Positions 1 to 9,283 of a stretch of 64,000 bases of DNA are shown here, in pieces; the first letter of the stretch is position 1; each line of letters opens with the position of its first letter. Position numbers and translations under genes: made by a program. The stretch is from JAYYPW01 sp036128855 (GTDB lineage Bacteria; Pseudomonadota; Gammaproteobacteria; Comchoanobacterales; Comchoanobacteraceae): the NCBI GenBank assembly GCA_036128855.1, contig JAYYPW010000013.1, forward strand, positions 142,673 through 206,672, given 5' to 3'. Under the pieces are notes generated by a model. It made no database searches. It saw only the letters and a list, made by a program, of their open reading frames with translations, and was not told the DNA's origin.

Positions 1-2
1 TA

Positions 3-230
3 GCCAATAATAATAGATTTAAAACGAAAAAGCCTTCACATTATGACAAGTGGCAAGCTAAACAAAAGCTCACAGAGTCACTAAAGATAAGTGCACCACC
101 TCGCCCAAAAAAACTTCCAATACCTGAAGGACTTGAGTCAATCAAACCGTTTATGAATCCACATAGAGTTACCAAAAGAAGAGATTTAAGCCGAACTACA
201 ACAATACGTAGAAAAGACGACAGAAACTAA
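3..230 (+). CDS. C-terminal fragment of an unknown protein (5' end outside window)
   Basis: An open frame enters from the left edge and ends at a TAA at 228-230, giving 75 residues. The visible tail is rich in Lys, Arg, Pro and Thr, ends in RRKDDRN, and has no motif I recognise. It is probably a disordered basic tail. Its position just upstream of argS on the same strand suggests an adjacent gene; in many gammaproteobacteria priA precedes argS, but this tail does not resemble the end of PriA. Function not assigned. Confidence 0.5.
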   Translation, partial: ANNNRFKTKKPSHYDKWQAKQKLTESLKISAPPRPKKLPIPEGLESIKPFMNPHRVTKRRDLSRTTTIRRKDDRN

Positions 231-308
231 AAATTAGTTTAAAATCAATAAAAAGATATACACCAAGTACAATATAAGGTATCATGTTAAAAAATATTTG
301 TTATCTAT

Positions 309-2051
309 ATGAGTTATCTTCCACTCTATGCTCAGCTACAAGCGACCTTTAATAAGATCTTACAACAGAACTACTCCAACATAGAGTGTACATTTAACAT
401 TGAGTCGCCAAAAAACCCAGATCATGGAGACTTTTCATGCAATATTGCAATGATGTTAGCAAAAAAAATCAAAAAAAACCCGATGGAAATAGCTGAAACT
501 ATTTCCGAAAATATCAAAAACACAACCTCGCTCTCTCTTGATAAAATACTCGTTGCACGTCCAGGGTTTATCAATATATTCGTTAACCCCAAAGATTGGA
601 TGAAAAGTTTACCTGCCATCTTCCAAAATAAAGAAGACTTCTTTCGTCCTAATATCGGAAAGAATCGCTCCGTATATCTAGAATATGTCTCATCTAATCC
701 AACAGGACCTTTACACATAGGGCATGGGCGGTGTGGAGCGATTGGCTCCAGCCTAGCTTTACTATTCGAAGAAACTGGCTTTAATGTACATAGAGAATAC
801 TTTATAAATGACGCAGGTAGGCAGATCCATATACTTGCGACTAGTGTCTGGTTACGTTTCTTACAGATTAAAAAACATAAGTTACTCTACCCTAAGAAGG
901 CATATCAAGGATCATATATTCATGATATTGCAGTAGAATTGTTGCAAGAAAACGAACTGCTGTCGATACCTGAACAACATCTTATGCCAGATTTAAATCC
1001 TGTACAAACAGACTCAAATCAAGATGAGAAGTGGCTAGAATTCTGCATCACCCTCTATCAAAGACTCTATCAGGCTAGTACTAGGGCATCATTTGAGAAA
1101 GCCTGTGTAAAATTTGTTTTAAAAATGATCCAAAAAGAATGTGAAGATTTTAACGTCAACTTTGACGCATGGTTCTCCGAAAGAAGTTTAGTCAATGACG
1201 GATCAGTAGAAGCTAGCTTACTCGCGCTCAAAGAAAGGGATCATATCTACGAAAAAGATGGTGCAATTTGGTTTAAAGCGCAAAGTCTTGGTGACGAGAA
1301 AGACCGTGTATTAGTCAAAGCAAACGGAGACTATACTTATTTTGCGACAGATATTGCCTATCACTGGCACAAACTACAGACCCAACCAGATTTTATAATC
1401 GACATTATGGGAGCTGACCACCATGGCTATATTCCTAGACTAAAGGCAGCATTAATTGGGCTAGGCATGGCTCCAGATAGATTTAATGCTATTATTTATC
1501 AATTCATCACATTAATGCAAAACCAACAGCAAGTACAAATGTCTACCCGGCAAGGTTCTTATGTAACACTACAAGAATTAATTGAGCAAGTTGGCCTAGA
1601 TTGCGCTCGGTTTTACTTACTTCAGAAAAAGCCTGATCAGCACATCACTTTTGACCTAGATATTGCGAAAAAAGAATCCTTAGATAACCCTATTTTCAAA
1701 ATACATTATGCCTATGCTCGAATAATGAGTATTTTACGTAAGCTCCCAAAAAACGCGATAGCCAAGAATCACCTTGATTACCTACCAAGCCATCATGAGA
1801 AAAGTATAATAAAATTACTCAACCGATACCCAGACATACTACGCGCTTGTGTACGTGACCACTCGCTACACTACCTTTGTCAGTATCTATTGGAAGTTGC
1901 AAGCCAACTCCACAGTTATTATAGCACTACAAAAATTATTCAAGAAGACCTTGAAATTTTATCACAGAGACACTACCTCATAGTATGTATAGCTAATACA
2001 CTTAATAAAGGACTGGCCATACTTGGACTTCAAGCTAAGGAAACCATGTAA
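309..2051 (+). CDS. argS: Arginyl-tRNA synthetase
   Basis: Class I aminoacyl-tRNA synthetase that charges tRNA-Arg with arginine in the cytosol. The 580 residues match the usual family length. The N-terminal part resembles the ArgRS additional domain, the Rossmann signature HIGH lies in GPLHIGHGRCGAIG (about residues 136-149), and the second signature appears as QMSTRQG (about residues 403-409), the degenerate KMSKS loop typical of ArgRS. The C-terminal third is the helical anticodon-binding domain. It starts a same-strand cluster with the SPOR gene (17 bp downstream), hslV and hslU, an order common in gammaproteobacteria. The 78-bp upstream gap shows no convincing promoter. Confidence 0.97.
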   Translation: MSYLPLYAQLQATFNKILQQNYSNIECTFNIESPKNPDHGDFSCNIAMMLAKKIKKNPMEIAETISENIKNTTSLSLDKILVARPGFINIFVNPKDWMKSLPAIFQNKEDFFRPNIGKNRSVYLEYVSSNPTGPLHIGHGRCGAIGSSLALLFEETGFNVHREYFINDAGRQIHILATSVWLRFLQIKKHKLLYPKKAYQGSYIHDIAVELLQENELLSIPEQHLMPDLNPVQTDSNQDEKWLEFCITLYQRLYQASTRASFEKACVKFVLKMIQKECEDFNVNFDAWFSERSLVNDGSVEASLLALKERDHIYEKDGAIWFKAQSLGDEKDRVLVKANGDYTYFATDIAYHWHKLQTQPDFIIDIMGADHHGYIPRLKAALIGLGMAPDRFNAIIYQFITLMQNQQQVQMSTRQGSYVTLQELIEQVGLDCARFYLLQKKPDQHITFDLDIAKKESLDNPIFKIHYAYARIMSILRKLPKNAIAKNHLDYLPSHHEKSIIKLLNRYPDILRACVRDHSLHYLCQYLLEVASQLHSYYSTTKIIQEDLEILSQRHYLIVCIANTLNKGLAILGLQAKETM

Positions 2052-2068
2052 ACCGGAGGAGAAAGACC

Positions 2069-2563
2069 ATGTTTGCAGATTATGCGAGATACCAAACCCC
2101 AAAAAAAAGCAAATTTCGTTTCACATTTAGTCTAGCAGCTTGTATAGTTGCCTGCTTTGCCTTCACATTATACGCACCAACACTATATAAACATGGTGTT
2201 ATTCAGATTGAAAGTATAGCTATGAGAAGTATTCCTACACTACAAGCTATTCAAAACAAAATATTCATACCAGTGCAACGTCACCAAGTTATCTTTAGAC
2301 ATGTTAACACAACTCGTCCTCGTCATGACCACTTTCAATATCAACTCGATACACCTTGTCTAGCAAATTCTGTTTCTACACGAAAAATCAAAGATTCCCT
2401 CACACGGCAAGAACTGGATTTTACGGTAAAAACCTATCAACATAACAAGCAACCATGCAATATAGTATCTGTCGGGCCATATTCAAATTACACTGAAGCA
2501 CAAGAAGCTCATTTGATCATGCAAGCTGAAAATATTAACCACACCCTATTTACAGAGAGGTAA
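2069..2563 (+). CDS. SPOR-domain membrane protein, FtsN-like
   Basis: Small bitopic inner-membrane protein of 164 residues. A basic cytoplasmic start (KKSKFRF) is followed by one hydrophobic segment at about residues 20-38, a periplasmic linker, and a C-terminal SPOR-like domain at about residues 90-160 containing the family hallmark VSVGPYSNYTEA. SPOR domains bind septal peptidoglycan stripped of stem peptides. The gene sits between argS and hslV, where ftsN-type genes sit in many gammaproteobacteria, so a cell-division role is likely. It is shorter than E. coli FtsN and lacks a long Gln-rich linker. A clear Shine-Dalgarno GGAGGAG precedes the ATG. Confidence 0.7.
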   Translation: MFADYARYQTPKKSKFRFTFSLAACIVACFAFTLYAPTLYKHGVIQIESIAMRSIPTLQAIQNKIFIPVQRHQVIFRHVNTTRPRHDHFQYQLDTPCLANSVSTRKIKDSLTRQELDFTVKTYQHNKQPCNIVSVGPYSNYTEAQEAHLIMQAENINHTLFTER

Positions 2564-2566
2564 ACC

Positions 2567-3130
2567 ATGCACCATTCACATCAAGCAGAAAGATATCGCG
2601 CCACTACTATTTTATCTGTACGCAAAGGCAATACCGTAGCGATGGGAGGAGACGGACAGGTTTCACTCGGTTCTACAGTTATGAAAAAAAATGCAAAAAA
2701 AGTACGGCATCTTTTCAACAAACAAGTTTTAGCTGGTTTTGCTGGTGCAACCGCGGATGCATTCACCCTCTTTGAGCGTTTTGAAAAAAAACTCGAACAG
2801 TACCAAGGGAACCTACTTAAAGCAGCAGTAGAACTAGCAAAAGACTGGCGTACTGATAAAGTATTACGTCGACTTGAAGCCTTGCTTGTAGTTGCTGATA
2901 AAACCACCTCTCTCATGATTAGTGGTAATGGAGATGTGATAGAACCAGAAAATAGCATAATGGCAATTGGTTCAGGTGGAGACTATGCAAAAGCTGCTGC
3001 AAATGCATTGGTAAAAAACACGGATTTAGACGCGACAACAATCGTCAAAGAAGGATTAACCATTGCAGCAGATATATGTGTTTATACCAATCATGAGCTA
3101 TGCATCATGGAGCTTGAAAGCAACAGCTAA
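2567..3130 (+). CDS. hslV: ATP-dependent protease, peptidase subunit HslV
   Basis: Threonine peptidase of the HslUV (ClpQY) protease, forming the dodecameric proteolytic core. The 187 residues include TTILSVRKGN at residues 13-22; the first Thr of that pair is the expected nucleophile, so the preceding 12 residues (ending RYRA) look like a short propeptide removed on maturation. GGDGQVSLG and FAGATADAFTLFERFE are conserved family stretches. It lies 3 bp after the SPOR gene and 11 bp before hslU, its partner ATPase, which supports co-transcription and stoichiometric production. Confidence 0.97.
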   Translation: MHHSHQAERYRATTILSVRKGNTVAMGGDGQVSLGSTVMKKNAKKVRHLFNKQVLAGFAGATADAFTLFERFEKKLEQYQGNLLKAAVELAKDWRTDKVLRRLEALLVVADKTTSLMISGNGDVIEPENSIMAIGSGGDYAKAAANALVKNTDLDATTIVKEGLTIAADICVYTNHELCIMELESNS

Positions 3131-3141
3131 GGAATGAATCT

Positions 3142-4485
3142 ATGAATATTGAAAACAAAGAGTACCTAAACCCACCCACACCTACACCAGCTGAGATTGT
3201 AACGCTGTTGGACCAACATATTGTGGGACAGAAGTCAGCAAAAAAAGCAGTAGCCATTGCTATTAGAAACCGCTGGCGTAGATTACAAGCCGGTGAACTA
3301 CGCAACGAAATATCACCAAAAAATATTTTAATGATTGGACCAACCGGTGTTGGGAAAACCGAAATTGCTCGTAGAATTGCAAAAATAGTACAAGCCCCTT
3401 TTGTCAAAATAGAAGCCACAAAATTCACAGAAGTTGGCTATGTAGGTAGAGATGTAGACTCTATCATACGAGATCTTGTTGCAAATGGAATCAAAGTTGT
3501 ACGCGAACATGCTTTAGCAGATGTTCAGGAACAGGCAGCACTAAATGCAGAAGAAATCATTTTGAATGCACTTCTACCCAAAAGTGAGAAGCCAGAAGAA
3601 GATAATAAGCATTCAGAGGCCAAAGAGGTCTACAGGCGCAAGTATCGTGCTGGAGAATTAGATGACCGCACTATAAGTATAGAAACGAAACACGGACAAG
3701 TTGGTTTCGAGATTATGGCACCGGCCGGCATGGAAGACATGTCTAGTCAATTACAAAATATCTTTCAAAATATGAATCTTGAAAAAGGTAAACAGCAAAG
3801 TTTACTCATAAAAGATGCCAAAATAAGTTTACAGCAGCAAGAAGCACAGAACCTTCTTAATGAAGAACAAATTCGCCAAGACGCTGTTCGATATGTAGAG
3901 GAAAACGGCATTGTTTTTCTCGACGAAATTGATAAAGTGGTTAAAAATGCAGGTCATGGCGGCGAGGTTTCTCGAGAAGGTGTACAAAGAGATCTATTAC
4001 CACTGATTGAGGGTACAACCGTACAAACCAAATATGGGAGCATCAAGACAGACCATATATTGTTTATTGCATCAGGAGCATTCATGGGTACAAAGCCATC
4101 AGACATGATCTCAGAATTACAAGGCAGGCTCCCTATACGAGTAGAACTTGACGCCTTAAGTAGTGAGGACTTTACAAGAATTCTAACTCAACCAACAGCC
4201 TCACTCACAAAGCAATACCAAGCTTTACTTAAAACAGAGAAAGTCACTCTTCAGTTCACTGATGATGGCATAGAAACAGTGGCGAATATTGCATTTAAGG
4301 TGAATGAAAAAAGTGACAACATTGGAGCTCGTCGATTACATACTATTATGGAAAAATTACTTGAGGAAGTATCATTTTCAGCTGATAGTAGCATAGCTAA
4401 GACTATTACCATCAATAAGACATACGTGGATAAGCAACTACTAGAATTAGCTGACGATGAAGATCTTAGTAAATGGGTTTTATAA
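3142..4485 (+). CDS. hslU: ATP-dependent protease ATPase subunit HslU
   Basis: AAA+ unfoldase that feeds substrates into HslV. The 447 residues match the family length. Visible are the Walker A motif GPTGVGKTEIA (about residues 66-76), Walker B VFLDEIDKV (about residues 256-264), an I-domain rich in Glu/Gln between them, and the sensor-2 region GARRLHTIMEKLLEE near the C terminus. The C-terminal tail ends DLSKWVL; the HslU C terminus inserts into HslV in this family. It follows hslV directly and is the last gene of the cluster. Confidence 0.97.
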   Translation: MNIENKEYLNPPTPTPAEIVTLLDQHIVGQKSAKKAVAIAIRNRWRRLQAGELRNEISPKNILMIGPTGVGKTEIARRIAKIVQAPFVKIEATKFTEVGYVGRDVDSIIRDLVANGIKVVREHALADVQEQAALNAEEIILNALLPKSEKPEEDNKHSEAKEVYRRKYRAGELDDRTISIETKHGQVGFEIMAPAGMEDMSSQLQNIFQNMNLEKGKQQSLLIKDAKISLQQQEAQNLLNEEQIRQDAVRYVEENGIVFLDEIDKVVKNAGHGGEVSREGVQRDLLPLIEGTTVQTKYGSIKTDHILFIASGAFMGTKPSDMISELQGRLPIRVELDALSSEDFTRILTQPTASLTKQYQALLKTEKVTLQFTDDGIETVANIAFKVNEKSDNIGARRLHTIMEKLLEEVSFSADSSIAKTITINKTYVDKQLLELADDEDLSKWVL

Positions 4486-4539
4486 AACACCATCTACTAA
4501 ATAACAAAGAGCAAGGATACGATAACTTACAAAGAAGTC

Positions 4540-4568
4540 TTGCATTTAACACAACTTTTTGATAATAT
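4540..4568 (+). promoter_or_regulatory. Candidate promoter for the initiator tRNA and rimP operon
   Basis: TTGCAT at 4540-4545 and TAATAT at 4563-4568 are 17 bp apart, just upstream of the tRNA whose 5' end is at 4579. Predicted initiation would leave a very short leader. The -10 match is imperfect, and an overlapping GATAAT lies two bases upstream. Confidence 0.45.
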
Positions 4569-4578
4569 ACCCTTACAT

Positions 4579-4652
<74 letters not shown>

Positions 4653-4660
4653 AACAAGAG

Positions 4661-4688
4661 AAAAATGAGCCTACTGGCTCTTTTTTTT
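4661..4688 (+). terminator. Rho-independent terminator or attenuator after tRNA-fMet
   Basis: GAGCC (4667-4671), loop TACT, GGCTC (4676-4680), then eight T residues; an A-run upstream could extend the stem. It lies between the tRNA and rimP, so it may release the tRNA transcript while partial read-through supplies the downstream operon. Confidence 0.8.
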
Positions 4689-4707
4689 ACTGAAAGGTAT
4701 ACAAGAT

Positions 4708-5175
4708 ATGAAAGTAAATAGCGATATACAAAAACACATATTACAGTGTGTTGAAGCTTGTGAGCTTCAGTTATATGGCACAGAATATATACCTGGATCA
4801 CCCCAGCATAAAATACGTATCTACATCGATACACCAAATAGCTCAATTGGTGCCGACGACTGCCAGCGTGTTGGACAATACCTTCGTGACTATGCGAGCG
4901 TGCACTGCCCCTTTTTATTACAGTCACTTATAGAAGTATCGTCCCCAGGCTTAGATAGAATACTTTTCACATTAGCACATTGCAAAGACAACATTGGCAA
5001 AAAAGTACGTTGCAAATTAAAAATACCAGTTGAAGAACGTAAAAATTTCACCGGTGTACTACAAGATGTCACCGATCAAACCCTTTCCCTTGCATTAGAC
5101 CAAAACCATTGTGAAATATTATGGGATAACGTCGAGAGAATCCGTATAATTTACCAGCCAGAGAGTAAAACATGA
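4708..5175 (+). CDS. rimP: Ribosome maturation factor RimP
   Basis: Cytosolic 30S maturation factor of 155 residues (family about 150). The N-terminal alpha/beta domain carries the conserved IEVSSPGLDR stretch (about residues 73-82), followed by a C-terminal SH3-like barrel with FTGVLQDV. Gene order tRNA-fMet, rimP, nusA, infB is the classical gammaproteobacterial arrangement. Its stop overlaps the nusA start by 4 nt, indicating translational coupling. Confidence 0.95.
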   Translation: MKVNSDIQKHILQCVEACELQLYGTEYIPGSPQHKIRIYIDTPNSSIGADDCQRVGQYLRDYASVHCPFLLQSLIEVSSPGLDRILFTLAHCKDNIGKKVRCKLKIPVEERKNFTGVLQDVTDQTLSLALDQNHCEILWDNVERIRIIYQPESKT

Positions 5176-6659
5176 ACAGCGAAGAAATAAAGTTATTTTT
5201 AGAATCACAAAGCCATCTCAATGACATCCCTATAGAGGAAATAGCCAAAGAGCTAGCAGAAGCAATGAAACATGTATTCATAAAGAGCATGCGACTCGAC
5301 CCCGATACGAATCTAGATATAGAAATAGATACAAGTACAGGGAAAATGGAAGTATCAAGAATTTGGAAAATCGTTGCTGACGACGCACTCGTAAATCCGC
5401 ATCAAGAAATGACCTTAACCGAAGCACTAAAAATCACAGATGAAGCAATCATTGATGAAAGTATGGCAATCGAACTACCTAGCGAGCAACTTGGACTAGG
5501 CAGAATAGCTGCACAACAGCTTAAACAGCAGATTACCCGTATCATGCGTGAAGGGCAGAATAAAAAACAAAAGTCTGTCTATGCTAGCCAGATAGGTGAA
5601 ACGATAAGCGGTGTTGTAAAAAGAACCACAAGAGATCTCGTTGTAGTTGAACTTAGCCCAGAAGCAGATGGAGTTCTCAAGCAAGCCAATATCATCCCAC
5701 GTGAAAACTTCCGAGTAGACGACCGTATTAAAGCAGAGATTATCAACACAGAGCCAGATTATCGTAACGCTGTTGTAGAGCTAAGTAGAACAAGTAATAA
5801 TTTTTTAAAAAACCAATTCTACACTGAAGTCCCTGAAATTCATGAAGGAAGTATCGAAATAAAAGCGGTAGCACGTGATCCTGGCTCAAGAGCGAAAATC
5901 GCAGTAAAGAGCAACGACAAACGAGTAGACCCGATAGGAGCATGTATCGGCATGCGGGGAGCACGTGTTCAAGGCGTCTCTAATGAACTCAATGGTGAAC
6001 GTATTGATATCATTTTATGGGATGATGACCCAGCAAAAATAGTAATTAATGCCTTATCTCCAGGAGAAATTGATAGCATTACAATCAATGAAGAAGAAAA
6101 GAGCATGGAGATAACTGTAAACCCTGAACAATTAGCACAGGTAATTGGCAGAGGTGGGCAGAATATAAGTCTAGCTAGTGAACTGACTGAGTGGAAGTTA
6201 AACGTAGTGAGATCAGAAGAAACAGAAAACGATCTTAAGACAGAGCAACTTAGCGGCCTACTAGATGTAGATACAGAAATAGCTGCAATATTAGTCCGAG
6301 AAAACATTTACACAGCTGATGCTATCGTATCGTATGGTAAAGACAAATTACTAGAAATTGATGAATTTGATGATGACATCGCTGATGCACTCATAGAAAG
6401 AGCGCAAGAGGCAAGCCTAGAGCTATCATTAGCCGATGACTCGAAGGGTGAGACCAGCTCAGAATCAGACCTCAGTCAGGTTTCAGGTTTGACTGATGAG
6501 CAAATCAACAAACTAATTGAAAATAATATTAAAACTCAGAATGATTTAGCTGAGTTGGCAACAGATGAGTTATTAGAAATTTTGCCTATAGATGAAAAAA
6601 AGGCAGGAGATTTAATTATGGAAGCAAGAAAACCTTGGTTTATCGACGATGAGGAATAG
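5172..6659 (+). CDS. nusA: Transcription termination/antitermination protein NusA
   Basis: RNA polymerase-associated elongation factor acting in pausing, termination and antitermination. The 495 residues match the E. coli length: N-terminal RNAP-binding domain, S1 domain (around SGVVKRTTRDLVVVEL), KH1 and KH2 (VDPIGACIGMRGARVQ and VIGRGGQNISLASEL), then two acidic helix-hairpin-helix repeats (around residues 360-425 and 435-490) of the type that bind the alpha-subunit C-terminal domain and lambda N. It overlaps rimP by 4 nt and is 5 nt from the infB start. Confidence 0.97.
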   Translation: MNSEEIKLFLESQSHLNDIPIEEIAKELAEAMKHVFIKSMRLDPDTNLDIEIDTSTGKMEVSRIWKIVADDALVNPHQEMTLTEALKITDEAIIDESMAIELPSEQLGLGRIAAQQLKQQITRIMREGQNKKQKSVYASQIGETISGVVKRTTRDLVVVELSPEADGVLKQANIIPRENFRVDDRIKAEIINTEPDYRNAVVELSRTSNNFLKNQFYTEVPEIHEGSIEIKAVARDPGSRAKIAVKSNDKRVDPIGACIGMRGARVQGVSNELNGERIDIILWDDDPAKIVINALSPGEIDSITINEEEKSMEITVNPEQLAQVIGRGGQNISLASELTEWKLNVVRSEETENDLKTEQLSGLLDVDTEIAAILVRENIYTADAIVSYGKDKLLEIDEFDDDIADALIERAQEASLELSLADDSKGETSSESDLSQVSGLTDEQINKLIENNIKTQNDLAELATDELLEILPIDEKKAGDLIMEARKPWFIDDEE

Positions 6660-6664
6660 TCAGA

Positions 6665-8974
6665 GTGGGAATATCAGAAAAGCTGACTATTGCACATATA
6701 GTCAAAACAGTTAAGAATTTAGATAAAGATGATCTTTTGAAGACGCTAGCACAATCCGGACTACGCGCCGAGAATGAAAGTACACCATTATCTAAAGAGC
6801 AACAGGCCGCAATACTGCAATATATCCGCAATAAAAAGAAGACAGATGTAATCAAGCCGAAAAAAAAGCTATCCCTGAGTAAAAAAGAACCCCCTACTCG
6901 AACTCAAAAAACTTCTATATCAAGCGATTTAGACAACATACATCGTGCTGATAGACCGATAATATCACTGGACAATAAGTTCAAGAAGACTCAACCAACA
7001 CAAACACCAGCGAAGAAGCCAGAGAAACCTAAGGCCACTAAAAAAGCACCTATTGAACAAGCACAACCCAAAGCACTTTCTGTTGAAGAAGTACTTGCTG
7101 AACGCGCAAAAAAACAAGCAACCACCTCTGAACAACCAACTACTGTAGAGGAAAAGAACACACAACAAAAAACCAGTATCACGACTACTATCGAAATACC
7201 AAGCAGGTTAACGATTGCAGAGCTAGCAGAAAAAACCCACAAAAAACCAGCTGATATTATCAAAGCTTTCTTTGACCTTGGTGAGATGGTAACCATAAAT
7301 CAGATAATCCCGTTTGAAATGGCAGAGATAGCATTAGAAACGTTTCAATATAAAGCAAAACTAAATAATGTGCTTGACCAGGCCAACACACAGGCCACAC
7401 CTCAAGATGACATACTAGAAGAGACAGGCAAAGAAGACATACGCCCTCGAGCAGCCGTTGTAACCATCATGGGACATGTCGACCACGGTAAAACCACCCT
7501 CCTCGACACAATCCGTCGCAGTAAAATCACAGAAAAAGAATCTGGAGGAATCACACAGCATATTGGAGCATACCAAGTAAACACAAAACATGGGCCAATC
7601 ACATTTCTAGATACTCCTGGGCACGAAGCATTTTCAGCCATGCGCGCTCGAGGGTCAAAGATAACTGACATTATTATCTTAGTTGTAGCAGCGAATGACG
7701 GGGTTATGCCACAAACTAAAGAGGCAATTCAACATGCGAAGGAAGCTAAAGTACCCATCATAGTAGCAGTAAACAAAATCGATAAAGACGACGCAGACCC
7801 AGAAAAAATACGCACTGAATTAAGTAAAGAAGAACTAATACCAGAAGAATGGGGAGGCGATACAATATTCCAGAACATCTCTGCCAAAGCGGGTACCAAT
7901 ATTGAAACATTACTTGAATCTATTGCCCTACAGGCAGAAGTACTCGAGCTCAAAGCAGACTATCAGTCACAACCCCGTGGAATCATCATAGAATCACGTG
8001 TAGACAAAGGACTTGGAAGCGTTGCTACTGTTTTAGTACAATCAGGTACATTTAAACGTGGGGACTGTATTATTGCAGGAGAGCAGTACGGAAAAATACG
8101 TAGTATGCACGATGACCTACGGAAAATTCAGCAGCAAGCTGGACCATCTGTTGCTGTAGAAATTACAGGACTAGCGAGCCTACCTAACGCTGGAGACCAA
8201 GTAGTAAAGGTTAAAAATGAGCGTAAGGCACGTGATATTGCTCAGCAACGTCAAACTATTGCGCGCATACGCGATATCGCGCATGCGAAAAAATTAAAAA
8301 ATGAAGCAGTTGTAGCCCAACTTACGACAGAAGGAACCGAGAAAAAGTTTCTGAAAATTATTCTCAAAGCAGACGTACACGGATCCCTTGAAGCTATTAA
8401 AGGCAGCATAGCAAAAGCAAACCATAAAGAAGGTGCTGAGGTGCACATAGAAATTGTCGATAGTAGTGTTGGCGCTATTACAACATCCGATATTATGCGT
8501 GCAAAAACAGCAGAATGTATTATTATAGGATTTAATGTTAGAGCAGACTCTGCTGCAAAAAAAGCACAAGCACAAGAAAGTACACAGATCGAATATTTTA
8601 GTATCATTTATGCACTATTAGATTTTCTCGAAGATCTAGCACTTGGTATGCAAGAGCCAAAAAAACGTGAAGTAATTATCGGCACAGCTGAAGTGAAAGA
8701 AGTCTTTAGATCTTCTAAATTTGGGACTATCGCAGGATGTCTCGTCGTCGAAGGTATAATTAGACGTAAAGCAGGAATTCGTGTATTGAGAAACCAAAAA
8801 GTCATATTTGAAGGCACAATTGATTCACTAAGACGTTTTAATGACAACGTAGAAGAAGTAAAAAATGGTATCGAATGTGGTATTGGTGTTACCGGTTACT
8901 CAGATATTAAAAACGGGGATAATCTAGAGGCTTATACAATAGAATTGGTTCCCCCACAACGAAAAAACACTTAG
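6665..8974 (+). CDS. infB: Translation initiation factor IF-2
   Basis: GTPase that brings fMet-tRNA to the 30S subunit and promotes subunit joining. The 769 residues start at a GTG (MGISEKLT), with GAGGA upstream as ribosome binding site. A Lys/Pro/Thr-rich linker occupies about residues 60-170, an IF2_N domain follows (RLTIAELAEKTHKKPADIIK), then the G domain with G1 GHVDHGKTTLLD (about residue 270), G3 DTPGHEAF and G4 NKID, and C-terminal beta-barrels. It is shorter than the longest E. coli form (890), mainly through a reduced N-terminal region. Confidence 0.97.
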   Translation: MGISEKLTIAHIVKTVKNLDKDDLLKTLAQSGLRAENESTPLSKEQQAAILQYIRNKKKTDVIKPKKKLSLSKKEPPTRTQKTSISSDLDNIHRADRPIISLDNKFKKTQPTQTPAKKPEKPKATKKAPIEQAQPKALSVEEVLAERAKKQATTSEQPTTVEEKNTQQKTSITTTIEIPSRLTIAELAEKTHKKPADIIKAFFDLGEMVTINQIIPFEMAEIALETFQYKAKLNNVLDQANTQATPQDDILEETGKEDIRPRAAVVTIMGHVDHGKTTLLDTIRRSKITEKESGGITQHIGAYQVNTKHGPITFLDTPGHEAFSAMRARGSKITDIIILVVAANDGVMPQTKEAIQHAKEAKVPIIVAVNKIDKDDADPEKIRTELSKEELIPEEWGGDTIFQNISAKAGTNIETLLESIALQAEVLELKADYQSQPRGIIIESRVDKGLGSVATVLVQSGTFKRGDCIIAGEQYGKIRSMHDDLRKIQQQAGPSVAVEITGLASLPNAGDQVVKVKNERKARDIAQQRQTIARIRDIAHAKKLKNEAVVAQLTTEGTEKKFLKIILKADVHGSLEAIKGSIAKANHKEGAEVHIEIVDSSVGAITTSDIMRAKTAECIIIGFNVRADSAAKKAQAQESTQIEYFSIIYALLDFLEDLALGMQEPKKREVIIGTAEVKEVFRSSKFGTIAGCLVVEGIIRRKAGIRVLRNQKVIFEGTIDSLRRFNDNVEEVKNGIECGIGVTGYSDIKNGDNLEAYTIELVPPQRKNT

Positions 8975-8980
8975 CAAGCT

Positions 8981-9283
8981 ATGCCACACCGTAGAGATTT
9001 ACAACTAGCAGCTCTCATAAAAAGCAAAATAGCCGAATACTGCCAATTAAATAGCCTCCTTAGTGACATAACAATACTTAATGTAACTATGCAGGACAAA
9101 AAAAATGCCATAATACACTACGTACCCATTCAGAGTACATTAGAATATGAATCTCTAGTTGCATTACAAAAAAAATTAGACAGCACAATCCCTCAGATAC
9201 GACACTACGTTGCACAAGAGACTAATATGCGAGCAATACCACAGATTCGGTTCAGTCCATCACTAGAAAATTTATCTCCATGA
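8981..9283 (+). CDS. rbfA: Ribosome-binding factor A
   Basis: Small KH-fold factor (100 residues) that assists late 30S maturation and 16S 5'-end processing. It begins PHRRDLQLAALIKSKIAEY, matching the conserved RbfA start in which an Arg-rich turn precedes helix 1, and ends near RAIPQIRFSPSL, the typical final strand. It sits between infB and truB as in E. coli and overlaps truB by 4 nt. Shorter than E. coli RbfA (133), lacking the disordered C-terminal tail. Confidence 0.93.
   Translation: MPHRRDLQLAALIKSKIAEYCQLNSLLSDITILNVTMQDKKNAIIHYVPIQSTLEYESLVALQKKLDSTIPQIRHYVAQETNMRAIPQIRFSPSLENLSP

Noticed and set aside
2567..2602. Extra 12 residues before the HslV catalytic Thr as a possible inactivating extension
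   Set aside because: Short propeptides before the Thr are usual in HslV of related bacteria and are removed on maturation.
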